8,763 bases of DNA, from assembly GCA_945947685.1 (NCBI GenBank), contig CAMEYT010000008.1, forward strand, positions 1-8,763, given 5' to 3'. Positions 1-7,296 of this stretch are shown one piece after another. Every line of letters begins with the position of its first letter. Within the stretch, counting starts at the first letter, position 1. The position numbers were made by a program, and so were the translations under genes. Under the pieces are notes generated by a model. It made no database searches and had not been told where the DNA came from. It saw only the letters and a program-made list of their open reading frames with translations. Source of the stretch: an uncultured Bacillota bacterium. GTDB lineage: Bacteria > Bacillota > Clostridia > Christensenellales > UBA1242.

Positions 1-331
1 AGTAAATATTTAATTAATATATATTTTAGGTTAAATAATTTTTTTTATTATTTTAGTAAGAGAAAAATTTTTTTTGCACAATAAATATTCCGTTTTTTTC
101 TATAATTTAATTAAACTATTTTGGACTAATTAGTTTAGATAAAATGTATTTTTTGCAATAAAAAAATTAAACTATTTTTTTTAATTTGAATTATTTTTAT
201 CTTCAAAAAAACATAATATGCAAGGTTTTCTTTGCTTCATTGTTTTTATATCTCAAAAAATAGATGCACCTAACCTAGAATATCAAATCGTTTTAAATAA
301 ATGTTTAGCAAATATATTTCCTTGTTTGTAA
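1..331. other. AT-rich non-coding stretch, no gene seen
   Basis: Stop codons are dense in all frames and no ribosome binding site plus ORF is visible. The stretch is made of A and T tracts. It holds a heptamer TAAACTA at 112-118 and 168-174, with its inverse TAGTTTA at 131-137. The longer match AATTAAACTATTTT occurs at 109-122 and 165-178. A weak 6-bp hairpin (220-225 with 230-235, one G-T pair) is followed by a broken T-rich run. Nothing here can be assigned a function. Confidence 0.7.
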
Positions 332-360
332 TTGACTTTTTGTTTTTTTCTTTGTATACT
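332..360 (+). promoter_or_regulatory. Sigma-70/SigA-type promoter of the ABC-F gene
   Basis: The -35 element is TTGACT (332-337) and the -10 element is TATACT (355-360), separated by exactly 17 bases; each differs from consensus at one position. Transcription would start near 366-368. That leaves a leader of only about 12-14 bases, almost all of it the ribosome binding site, so there is no room for a leader peptide or riboswitch. Confidence 0.8.
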
Positions 361-367
361 AAGCTAA

Positions 368-375
368 AAGGAAGG
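368..375 (+). promoter_or_regulatory. Ribosome binding site of the ABC-F gene
   Basis: AAGGAAGG lies 4 bases before the ATG at 380, giving normal Shine-Dalgarno spacing for its first AAGGA. It supports 380 as the start. Confidence 0.75.
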
Positions 376-379
376 AAAA

Positions 380-1966
380 ATGATACAGGCAAATAATATT
401 TCATTAGCTTTTGGGGGAAGAACCCTATACAAAGAAGTAAATTTAAAGTTCACAAAAGGTAATTGTTATGGAATTATCGGAGCAAATGGAGCGGGAAAAT
501 CTACTTTTTTAAAAATACTAACAGGCGAACTTGAGCCAAATACTGGCGATGTTTTTATCACACCTGGCGAGAGAATGTCAGTTCTTCAACAAAACCAGAA
601 TTTCTATGATAATGAAACAGTTTTAGACACAGTTTTACTTGGACACAAAAAATTGATGGATATACAAAAAGAAAAGGATGCTCTCTATATGAAAGAAGAT
701 TTCTCTGAAGAAGACGGCATCCGTGCAGGTGAATTGGAAACTCAATTTGCTGAACTTGGAGGATGGGAAGCTGAAAGCGAAGCAAAATCTCTTTTACAAA
801 ACTTAGGAATTGGCGAGGATATGCTTTACACTCAAATGGCTGACATAGACCCTAAAATTAAGGTTAAAATTTTGCTTGCTCAAGCTCTATTCGGAAACCC
901 AGACATTTTAGTCCTCGACGAACCAACAAATAACCTTGACTTTAAAACTACTCGTTGGTTAGAAAATTTCCTCTTAGATTTTGAAAATATAGTTATTATC
1001 GTTTCCCACAACAGACACTTCTTAAACAAGGTCTGCACTCACATCTGCGATGTTGATTTTGGACAAATAAATATGTATCTAGGTAATTACGACTTCTGGT
1101 ATGAAACATCGCAATTGATGGCAAGACAGCTTAAAGACCAAAACAAAAAAGCTGAACAAAGAGCAAAGGAACTGAAAGACTTTATAGCTAGATTTGCAGC
1201 AAATGCATCAAAATCAAAACAAGCTACGAGCCGCAAGAAAGAATTAGAGAAATTAACAATTGAAGATATCCGTCCTTCTTCGAGAAAATATCCTTATATT
1301 GACTTTAAATATGAACAAGAAATTGGAAAAGAAATCCTCAAGGTTGAAGGATTAACAAAAGCTGGAATGTTTAAAAACCTCTCATTCACTGTTGAAAAAG
1401 GACAAAAAATTGCTTTCTTTGCAAAAAATAGTGCCATTTTAACAACCTTATTTAATATTTTAACTGGTAAAGAAGAAGCTGACAGCGGAACATTTGCCTT
1501 CGGAAAAACAATATCAGTTTCAATGCTACCCCAAGACAATAGAGCATATTTCGAAAACTGCTCTCTCTCAATCGTTGACTGGCTAGCACAATACTCAAAG
1601 GATCAAAACGCAACATATATTAGAAGCTGGCTAGGAAGAATGTTATTTACAGGAGAAGAAAACTTAAAACCAGTCAATGTTTTATCTGGAGGAGAAAGAG
1701 TTAGATGTATGCTGGCAAAAATGATGCTTGAGGGATCAAACTTCTTAATCTTCGATGAACCAACTAACCATTTAGATTTAGAAAGTATAACATCAATTAA
1801 CAAAGGGATGACAAACTTTAAGGGCTGTATGTTATTTTCGACTCACGATCAAGAAATTATTGAAACAGTTGCGAATAGGATTATAGACATTGTCGATGAA
1901 GATAAGATTATCGATAAACCTTGCACATATCAAGAATACATTGAATACTTAGAAAGCAAAAAATAA
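380..1966 (+). CDS. ykpA: ABC-F family ATPase, YkpA/YbiT-like
   Basis: A 528-residue soluble protein with two ABC ATPase domains and no membrane segment. This is the architecture of ABC-F proteins, which act on ribosomes rather than in transport. Domain 1: Walker A GANGAGKS (34-41), an arm insertion around 85-125, Walker B with DEPTNNLD (180-187, catalytic Glu181) and switch His210 in SHNRHFLN, where SHDRH is usual. An inter-domain linker of about 243-318 is rich in charge and contains NASKSKQATSRKK, typical of the YbiT/YkpA group. Domain 2: signature LSGGE (435-439), DEPTNHLD (459-466, Glu460) and His489. The domain 2 P-loop is lost: AKNSAILT (348-355) stands where GxxGxGKS is expected. The domain 1 signature is also degenerate (153-163). 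From memory, B. subtilis YkpA has a similarly decayed second P-loop, so this may be a subfamily trait. The gene has its own promoter and terminator, so it is monocistronic. Family assignment is strong; the symbol rests on recalled similarity. Confidence 0.9.
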   Translation: MIQANNISLAFGGRTLYKEVNLKFTKGNCYGIIGANGAGKSTFLKILTGELEPNTGDVFITPGERMSVLQQNQNFYDNETVLDTVLLGHKKLMDIQKEKDALYMKEDFSEEDGIRAGELETQFAELGGWEAESEAKSLLQNLGIGEDMLYTQMADIDPKIKVKILLAQALFGNPDILVLDEPTNNLDFKTTRWLENFLLDFENIVIIVSHNRHFLNKVCTHICDVDFGQINMYLGNYDFWYETSQLMARQLKDQNKKAEQRAKELKDFIARFAANASKSKQATSRKKELEKLTIEDIRPSSRKYPYIDFKYEQEIGKEILKVEGLTKAGMFKNLSFTVEKGQKIAFFAKNSAILTTLFNILTGKEEADSGTFAFGKTISVSMLPQDNRAYFENCSLSIVDWLAQYSKDQNATYIRSWLGRMLFTGEENLKPVNVLSGGERVRCMLAKMMLEGSNFLIFDEPTNHLDLESITSINKGMTNFKGCMLFSTHDQEIIETVANRIIDIVDEDKIIDKPCTYQEYIEYLESKK

Positions 1967-1990
1967 GAAGAAAAAATTTCTTCTTTTTTT
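1965..1990 (+). terminator. Intrinsic terminator of the ABC-F gene
   Basis: The 9-bp stem AAGAAGAAA (1965-1973) pairs with TTTCTTCTT (1977-1985) around an AAA loop, followed by five T residues (1986-1990) and more T-rich sequence. The stem begins inside the TAA stop codon (1964-1966). It is AT-rich but correctly placed. Confidence 0.65.
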
Positions 1991-2229
1991 ATTTAAAGAA
2001 ATAAACATCTAAAAATTAATTTAAAAATAAATAAAAAAATAACAAAAAAACAGAATTTGCATAGTTTTTTATTTTCATTATTAAAAAACATAGCATATTC
2101 TGCGATTTGTATTTTTTTCATAATTTATTTTGTTAAAAAAACATTTATTTACTCAAGAAATACGCAAATTTCACAAAATTATATTTTTTTTAATTTCTCT
2201 CTTTTTTTGTTTTAAAAAATAATTGATTT

Positions 2230-2238
2230 TGTGGATAA
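2230..2238 (-). promoter_or_regulatory. DnaA box 1 (TTATCCACA)
   Basis: TGTGGATAA on the plus strand is the exact reverse complement of the consensus DnaA box TTATCCACA. The sequence match is certain; binding and function are inferred. Confidence 0.6.
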
Positions 2239-2249
2239 AAATTAAATTT

Positions 2250-2258
2250 TGTGGATAA
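2250..2258 (-). promoter_or_regulatory. DnaA box 2 (TTATCCACA)
   Basis: A second exact match in the same orientation, 20 bp from the first and within the second copy of the direct repeat. Head-to-tail perfect boxes are typical of DnaA-binding clusters, but both flanking genes converge here, so neither gene's promoter is nearby. Confidence 0.6.
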
Positions 2259-2270
2259 AAAAAATAAATA

Positions 2271-2305
2271 AAAAATAGGGAATATAATTACTTCCCCTAT
2301 TTTTT
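2271..2305 (-). terminator. Intrinsic terminator of trpS
   Basis: Read on the minus strand, AAAAATAGGGGAA (2305-2293) pairs with TTCCCTATTTTT (2282-2271), with one bulged G and a loop of about ten bases. A run of eight T residues follows (2270 downward, interrupted later by A). It lies about 30 bases past the trpS stop. The stem is also flanked by T residues on the plus strand, so it could work in both directions. Confidence 0.75.
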
Positions 2306-2335
2306 ATTTTAAAAAGTGTGCATATTGTGTGATTT

Positions 2336-3331
2336 TCAATCAGCAAGCTTACATACTCCTATTTTTTTACGAACTTTATTCAAAACTTTGCGAGCAATTC
2401 GTCTTGCTTTAATTGAACCTTCTTGCAATATTTTTTCCACCTCTTGTGGATTACTCATATAGTAATTGTATTTTTCTCTCATCGGAGAAATATATTCATT
2501 CATAACAACAAATAACTCTTTTTTAGCATCTCCCCAACCTAGACCTTCTCTTAAACGTTTTTTGTAATCTTCAGTCTGTTCTTTAGTTCCAAATAGAGAA
2601 TAGAATTGAGCTAAAGTGCAATCGTCATTCTTAGGTTCCCCTGGGAGACGAGAATCTGTAACAATTCGATTTATAGTTTTTTGCAAATCTTTCTCAGAGC
2701 AGAACATCTGAATCGTGTTGTTATAACTCTTACTCATCTTTCTTCCATCTAATCCAGGGATAACAGCTACGCTTTCCTCAATTTTTGGCTCTGGAAGAAC
2801 AAAAGTTTCACCATATCGATTGTTGAAATATTGAGCTAAATCACGAGCAATTTCACAATGTTGTTTTTGGTCTAACCCTACAGGCACATATTTTGAATTA
2901 TATAACAAAATATCTGCAGCCATTAAAATAGGATAGTTATATAAGCCCATATTGACATTGGAGTCTTTATCAAGGCCATTTTCGATGTTTTGTTCAACCA
3001 TTGCCTTGTATGCGTGAGCTCTATTCATCAATCCTTTTGGAGTAATATTGGAGAGAATCCAGTTGAGTTCAAACACCTCTGGCACATCACTTTGTCTGAA
3101 AAATATTATCTTTTCAGGATCAAGTCCGCAAGCAAGATAAGCAGCTGCAAGCATCTGACTGTTATTTTTCAACTCTTCTGCTGATTTAATAAAATTAAGT
3201 GCGTGATAATCAGCAATGAAAAAGAATGTTTCGTTTCCTTCGCTCATTTGAAACAAAGGTTTAACCGCCCCAAAATAATTGCCAATATGCATTATTCCCG
3301 TAGGTTTAATAGCTGTTAGTATTCTATCCAT
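2336..3331 (-). CDS. trpS: Tryptophanyl-tRNA synthetase
   Basis: A cytoplasmic class I aminoacyl-tRNA synthetase that joins tryptophan to tRNA-Trp using ATP. The protein has 331 residues, normal for bacterial TrpS. Visible motifs are the HIGH-type HIGN (15-18), MAAD (137-140) in the tryptophan pocket region, a Rossmann-fold body, and a perfect KMSKS loop (198-202). The N-terminus reads LTAIKPTG and later DYHAL, instead of the QPSG and DQHAIT seen in the E. coli and B. subtilis enzymes, pointing to a different bacterial TrpS branch. The ATG at 3331 is fixed by a strong AAAGGAGG 4 bases upstream. The stop is TGA, followed in frame by eight sense codons and a TAA. It lies 154 bases downstream of gyrA on the same strand. 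No T-box (conserved TGG-type leader or antiterminator sequence) is visible upstream, although T-box control of trpS is common in Bacillota. Confidence 0.95.
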   Translation of the reverse strand: MDRILTAIKPTGIMHIGNYFGAVKPLFQMSEGNETFFFIADYHALNFIKSAEELKNNSQMLAAAYLACGLDPEKIIFFRQSDVPEVFELNWILSNITPKGLMNRAHAYKAMVEQNIENGLDKDSNVNMGLYNYPILMAADILLYNSKYVPVGLDQKQHCEIARDLAQYFNNRYGETFVLPEPKIEESVAVIPGLDGRKMSKSYNNTIQMFCSEKDLQKTINRIVTDSRLPGEPKNDDCTLAQFYSLFGTKEQTEDYKKRLREGLGWGDAKKELFVVMNEYISPMREKYNYYMSNPQEVEKILQEGSIKARRIARKVLNKVRKKIGVCKLAD

Positions 3332-3335
3332 ATTT

Positions 3336-3343
3336 CCTCCTTT
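3336..3343 (-). promoter_or_regulatory. Ribosome binding site of trpS
   Basis: AAAGGAGG on the minus strand, 4 bases before the ATG at 3331. It is one of the strongest Shine-Dalgarno sequences in the window and fixes the start. Confidence 0.85.
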
Positions 3344-3401
3344 ATTTAAATTCCATAATACGCTTTATTTTCAAGTATTTTAGTTAGTATTTATTAAAAG
3401 T

Positions 3402-3436
3402 TTTGCTTGAATATATCATATACATATCCAAGCAAA
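3402..3436 (-). terminator. Long hairpin between gyrA and trpS, possible terminator
   Basis: On the minus strand TTTGCTTGGATAT (3436-3424) pairs with ATATTCAAGCAAA (3414-3402): 13 bp with one G-U pair and a 9-base loop. The sequence after it is ACTTTTAAT, only a short U run, so termination would be partial. On the plus strand the same stem has an A-C mismatch but is followed by a T-rich stretch (3437-3453). It could end gyrBA transcription, attenuate trpS, or stabilise the mRNA end. Confidence 0.4.
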
Positions 3437-3451
3437 TTCTTTAATTTTTAT

Positions 3452-3469
3452 TTGCATTGTTTAATGCAA
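3452..3469. repeat. Perfect 7-bp hairpin after gyrA
   Basis: TTGCATT (3452-3458) and AATGCAA (3463-3469) form a perfect inverted repeat around a 4-base loop, 17 bases past the gyrA stop. No U tract follows on the minus strand, so it is not a standard terminator by itself. It may act with the longer hairpin just downstream. Confidence 0.5.
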
Positions 3470-3485
3470 TATTTCTATCGATTTT

Positions 3486-5975
3486 TTATTCTTCTGGATT
3501 ATCTTCTACAACAATCTCTTCGTTTTTTGTTTCCTCTCTTTCTTCTTTATCAACAACAGCGACACTGACAACTTTATTTGCATCCTTCAATTTCATAATC
3601 TTGACTCCTTGAGATACACGTGCGAAGACAGATATATCATCAACAGGAGTTCTAATGATAACGCCATTATCTGCAATCATCATAATGTCCTTATCCTCAC
3701 TTGTCTGTTTCAAAGCAACCAACTTACCTGTTTTATCATTTAGCTCAGCAGCTTTTACTCCAAGGCGCCCTCTATTTTGTTGTTTATAATCTTCAATTCT
3801 GGATCTCTTTCCATATCCATTTTCTGTTACTGTAATAACCTGTGTTCCAGTTCTAACTATCGTCATATCAATTACTTTCGCATCTCCTATAAGGTCAATA
3901 CTCTTAACCCCTTGAGATTCTCTTCCCGTCATTCTAACATCAGTCTCTGGGAACCTTATACACTTTCCATTGCTTGCTGCAACTAAAATGTCTTGTTCAC
4001 CATTTAATTCATCATCTTTTGTCAATGATATAGCAATTTTTCCAGACTTTCTAATACTATCAAACTCTGAAAGTGCCGTCCTCTTAACTAATCCGTTCTT
4101 TGTAGCCATAACTAAGTTACCAGTTGCACCTTCTTTTCTTTGAACAACAGCTGATACTTTTTCATCTGCATCAACTTGAATAAGGTTTACTATAGCCCTT
4201 CCCTTTGCAGTTCTCTGAGCTTCTGGAACTTCAAAAGCCTTTATTGTATATACCTTACCCTTTGTTGTAAAGAATAGTAAATCATCGTGTGTATTGGTTG
4301 TGAAAATTTGATCTACAAAATCCTCTTCTTTAGTTTTATGAGCTGTTACTCCCACTCCACCTCTATTTTGAGATTTATATTCGGTTAGAGCCATTCTCTT
4401 AATATATCCTAGGTGAGTCATTGAAATAACAACTTCCTCTTTAGCAATTAAATCGCCAATATCAATTCCACCCATTTCAAGAGAAATTTCCGTTTTTCTT
4501 GGTGTTCCATAAGTATTTTTAATCTCCTCAAGATTTTCACGTATGATAGAAAGCACTCTAGCAGGTCTCTCGAGAATATCCGTCAAATCTGCGATTGTAT
4601 GTTCAAGCTCAGCAAGCTCTTCGTTTAATTTTCCAACCTCTAATCCTGTCAACTTTGATAACTTCATATCGAGAATAGCATTAGCTTGAACATCGTCTAA
4701 TTCAAACTTAGATGTCAATCCCGCAAGAGCCTCCGCTTTATCCTCAGAGGATTTAATAATTTTAATAACTTCATCGATATTTGCAAGAGCTATAACTAAT
4801 CCTTTAACAATATGCTCTCTCTCTTTCGCCTTCCCTAAATCAAATCTTGTCTTTCTAGTTAAAACATCTTTTTGATGTTCTAAGTAATAATATAAAATTT
4901 CTTTGAGGTTAAGAATTCTTGGGTGTCTATCAACTAAAGCTAATAGAATTATCCCGTCGCTCTGTTGTAATAATGTATGCTTATATAATGAGTTCAAAAC
5001 AACTTGTGCATTTGCGTCTTTCTTAACATCAACTACAACACGCATTCCCTCTCTATCGCTCTCTTCTCGGATATCTGAAATACCCTCGAGCTTTTTACTT
5101 TTAACCATATCGGCCATTTGCATAATAAACTTAGCTTTATTCACTTGATATGGAAGTTCTGTAATGATGATTCTATTTCTTCCGTTTGAAGTTTCCTCAA
5201 TCTCTGCCTTACCACGAACAATAATGCTTCCCTTTCCTGTTCTATATGCCTCTTTGATTCCACTTCTTCCCATAATTACGCCCCCAGTTGGGAAATCTGG
5301 CGCTGGAATATATTTAATTAATTCGTCAACCTCAATATCTGGGTTATCAATCAATGCTTGGACACCGTTTATAACTTCTGTAAGGTTGTGTGGAGGGATG
5401 TTTGTTGCCATTCCTACTGCAATCCCATCGGAACCATTTACAAGCAAGTTAGGAAATTTTGCAGGTAAAACAGATGGCTGCATCAAGGTATCATCAAAAT
5501 TTGGATAAAAATCAACAGTATCCTTATCAATATCCTCTAACATCAAGGCAGCAATTTTTGACAATCTTGCTTCGGTATAACGTTGTGCAGCTGGTGGATC
5601 TCCATCAACTGAACCAAAGTTTCCGTGGCCATCAATAAGAGGTTCTCTGATTGAGAAATCTTGTGCTAGTCTTACTAGCGCATCATACACTGAAGAATCG
5701 CCGTGTGGATGATATTTACCCATAACTTCTCCGACAATTCTTGCCGATTTTTTAAAAGGCTTATCTGCGAAGTTGTTCAATTCCCCCATACTGTATAAAA
5801 TTCTTCTGTGAACAGGTTTTAACCCATCTCTAACATCTGGGATAGCACGAGAAACATTGACTGCCATTGCATAGGAAATAAAGGATGTCTTCAAATTATC
5901 CACAACTTCCGATTTTTCTATTTTTGTGTTCTCAAGCATTTCTTTTAATGGTTTTTTGTTTTCTTCTTTTTTCAT
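3486..5975 (-). CDS. gyrA: DNA gyrase subunit A
   Basis: The breakage-reunion subunit of gyrase. It cuts and rejoins both DNA strands so that, with ATP-driven GyrB, negative supercoils are introduced. From the chosen start it has 829 residues, normal for GyrA. The catalytic tyrosine is Tyr133 in QRYTEARL (E. coli Tyr122 equivalent). The quinolone-contact region reads HPHGDSSVYDA, with Ser94 and Asp98 matching E. coli Ser83 and Asp87, so the usual resistance changes are absent. The C-terminal beta-pinwheel begins near residue 515 and contains the GyrA box QNRGGVG (536-542), which separates it from ParC; a relaxed copy QNRGRLG lies at 733-739. The tail is acidic (EEREETKNEEIVVEDNPEE). The frame stays open to an ATG at 6008 that overlaps the end of gyrB, but that ATG has no ribosome binding site. 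The ATG at 5975 follows AAAGGAAGAG and gives a normal N-terminus, leaving 25 bases to gyrB. It is probably co-transcribed with gyrB. Confidence 0.96.
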   Translation of the reverse strand: MKKEENKKPLKEMLENTKIEKSEVVDNLKTSFISYAMAVNVSRAIPDVRDGLKPVHRRILYSMGELNNFADKPFKKSARIVGEVMGKYHPHGDSSVYDALVRLAQDFSIREPLIDGHGNFGSVDGDPPAAQRYTEARLSKIAALMLEDIDKDTVDFYPNFDDTLMQPSVLPAKFPNLLVNGSDGIAVGMATNIPPHNLTEVINGVQALIDNPDIEVDELIKYIPAPDFPTGGVIMGRSGIKEAYRTGKGSIIVRGKAEIEETSNGRNRIIITELPYQVNKAKFIMQMADMVKSKKLEGISDIREESDREGMRVVVDVKKDANAQVVLNSLYKHTLLQQSDGIILLALVDRHPRILNLKEILYYYLEHQKDVLTRKTRFDLGKAKEREHIVKGLVIALANIDEVIKIIKSSEDKAEALAGLTSKFELDDVQANAILDMKLSKLTGLEVGKLNEELAELEHTIADLTDILERPARVLSIIRENLEEIKNTYGTPRKTEISLEMGGIDIGDLIAKEEVVISMTHLGYIKRMALTEYKSQNRGGVGVTAHKTKEEDFVDQIFTTNTHDDLLFFTTKGKVYTIKAFEVPEAQRTAKGRAIVNLIQVDADEKVSAVVQRKEGATGNLVMATKNGLVKRTALSEFDSIRKSGKIAISLTKDDELNGEQDILVAASNGKCIRFPETDVRMTGRESQGVKSIDLIGDAKVIDMTIVRTGTQVITVTENGYGKRSRIEDYKQQNRGRLGVKAAELNDKTGKLVALKQTSEDKDIMMIADNGVIIRTPVDDISVFARVSQGVKIMKLKDANKVVSVAVVDKEEREETKNEEIVVEDNPEE
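5896..5904 (+). promoter_or_regulatory. Perfect DnaA-box sequence inside gyrA
   Basis: TTATCCACA lies within the early gyrA codons for Val-Val-Asp-Asn. It matches the consensus exactly but is isolated and coding, so chance is a fair explanation. Confidence 0.3.
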
Positions 5976-5978
5976 CTC

Positions 5979-5988
5979 TTCTCTTCCT
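5979..5988 (-). promoter_or_regulatory. Ribosome binding site deciding the gyrA start
   Basis: AAAGGAAGAG on the minus strand lies shortly before the ATG at 5975. The alternative ATG at 6008 has no such sequence, which is why the shorter gyrA form was chosen. Confidence 0.7.
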
Positions 5989-6000
5989 TTTAATCGAATT

Positions 6001-7296
6001 TTATACATCCAAGTCTTTTACTAGTGTAGCATTCTCTTCGATAAATTGTCTTCTCAATTCAGGGTCTTCTCCCATTAACTGATTAAACATTTTATCTGCT
6101 TCAATAGCATCAGCCATAGTTATTTGAATTAAAACTCTCTTTTCTGGATTCATTGTGGTTTCCCAAAGCTGGTCTGCGTTCATTTCTCCAAGACCTTTAT
6201 ATCTTTGAATTGTAACTCCCTTTTTTCCGTTTGTTTCAAGGTCATTATTCAATTCATCATCAGAGTAGAAATATTTATCTTCTTTGCCTCTTGTAACCTT
6301 ATATAGAGGAGGTTTCGCAGAATATACATATCCTTTTTCAATAAGAGGACGCATAAATCTAAATAGGAAAGTTAACAACAAAATTCTAATATGTGATCCG
6401 TCAACATCAGCATCGGTCATAGATATGATTTTATGATATCTCAATTTTTCTTCATTGAACTCGTCGCTTACTCCAGCTCCAAACGCTGTAATCATATTTT
6501 TTATTTCTGCATTCTCAAGAATTTTATTTAATCTTGCTTTTTCAACATTAAGGATTTTTCCTCTCAATGGCATAATTGCTTGAAATCTTCTATCTCTGCC
6601 TTGTTTTGCTGTGCCACCAGCGGAATCCCCTTCGACAAGGTAAATCTCGCAGAGAGATGCATCTTTTTCGGAACAATCTGCTAGCTTCCCTGGAAGTGTT
6701 GTGCTTTCTAAAACCCCCTTTCTTCTAGTCATCTCTCTTGCACTTCTAGCTGCTTCTCTTGCCCTCTGTGCATTGATACTCTTTAAGATGAGATTTTTAG
6801 ATTCGCCCGGATGCTCCTCTAAATAATCGCTAAAAGCCTCTTGCATTGCTTTATACACAATATTTCTCATCTCGCTGTTTCCAAGCTTTGTTTTTGTCTG
6901 TCCTTCGAACTGTGGATTTCTTAATTTTACGCTTATAATTGCTGTAATTCCCTCTCTACAATCTTCACCCGACAGTTTTTCAGTTTCTTTAATAATCTTG
7001 TTCTTCAAAGCATAATCATTTATAACTTTAGTCAGAGCTTGTTTAAATCCCTCTAAATGAGTACCACCTTCCTCAGTGTTTATATTGTTTGCATAAGCAT
7101 TAATTGTTTCATTATATCCATCATTAAATTGGAAACATACTTCTACTTCATTCTCAATTTCACCTTTAGCATTTCTATTAAATTTGTTAAAATATACTGG
7201 ACAAGATAAGAGTGTTTCTCTTCCCTTGTTTAAATAATCTACAAATTCAACAATTCCACCTTTGAATTCAAATATATCCTTTCTCTCTTTCCCCAC
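6001..7296 (-). CDS. gyrB: gyrB downstream open segment: transducer and TOPRIM
   Basis: This is the part of gyrB that would be read as its own ORF if the TGA is respected. The best start is GTG at 7296 (codon 220, Val in the full protein), giving 431 residues. In full-length numbering it contains the QTK loop (352-354) that contacts ATP gamma-phosphate, the TOPRIM Glu in EGDSAGG (441-447), the metal-binding DADVDGSHI (514-522), and QRYKGLGEMN (583-592). There is no long GyrB insertion of the enterobacterial type. No convincing Shine-Dalgarno precedes the GTG; AAAGGA lies about 27 bases too far upstream. Independent translation is therefore weakly supported. Confidence 0.55.
   Translation of the reverse strand: MGKERKDIFEFKGGIVEFVDYLNKGRETLLSCPVYFNKFNRNAKGEIENEVEVCFQFNDGYNETINAYANNINTEEGGTHLEGFKQALTKVINDYALKNKIIKETEKLSGEDCREGITAIISVKLRNPQFEGQTKTKLGNSEMRNIVYKAMQEAFSDYLEEHPGESKNLILKSINAQRAREAARSAREMTRRKGVLESTTLPGKLADCSEKDASLCEIYLVEGDSAGGTAKQGRDRRFQAIMPLRGKILNVEKARLNKILENAEIKNMITAFGAGVSDEFNEEKLRYHKIISMTDADVDGSHIRILLLTFLFRFMRPLIEKGYVYSAKPPLYKVTRGKEDKYFYSDDELNNDLETNGKKGVTIQRYKGLGEMNADQLWETTMNPEKRVLIQITMADAIEADKMFNQLMGEDPELRRQFIEENATLVKDLDV

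Larger units (their letters stand above)
2226..2261. repeat. 16-bp tandem direct repeat, two copies
   Basis: ATTTTGTGGATAAAAA occurs at 2226-2241 and again at 2246-2261, separated by TTAA. The repeat period is 20 bp, close to two helical turns. Each copy contains a perfect DnaA box. Confidence 0.9.
1967..2335. other. AT-rich spacer between convergent genes
   Basis: No coding potential is visible. The spacer contains the ABC-F terminator at its left end, the trpS terminator at 2271-2305, and a 16-bp direct repeat with DnaA boxes at 2226-2261. The rest (about 1991-2220) is A/T tracts with no structure I trust; the only inverted repeat is an 8-bp, nearly pure A/T one around 2064-2089. Confidence 0.75.

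Noticed and set aside
220..246. Terminator hairpin upstream of the ABC-F gene
   Set aside because: The stem is 6 bp with a G-U pair and the T run is interrupted; no upstream gene is visible in the window.
2226..2261. Chromosomal replication origin
   Set aside because: Only two boxes are present, dnaA and dnaN are not nearby, and the genes on both sides point toward the site, opposite to the usual arrangement.
5976..6008. Longer gyrA starting at the ATG at 6008
   Set aside because: That ATG overlaps the end of gyrB without a ribosome binding site, while the ATG at 5975 has one and gives a standard N-terminus.
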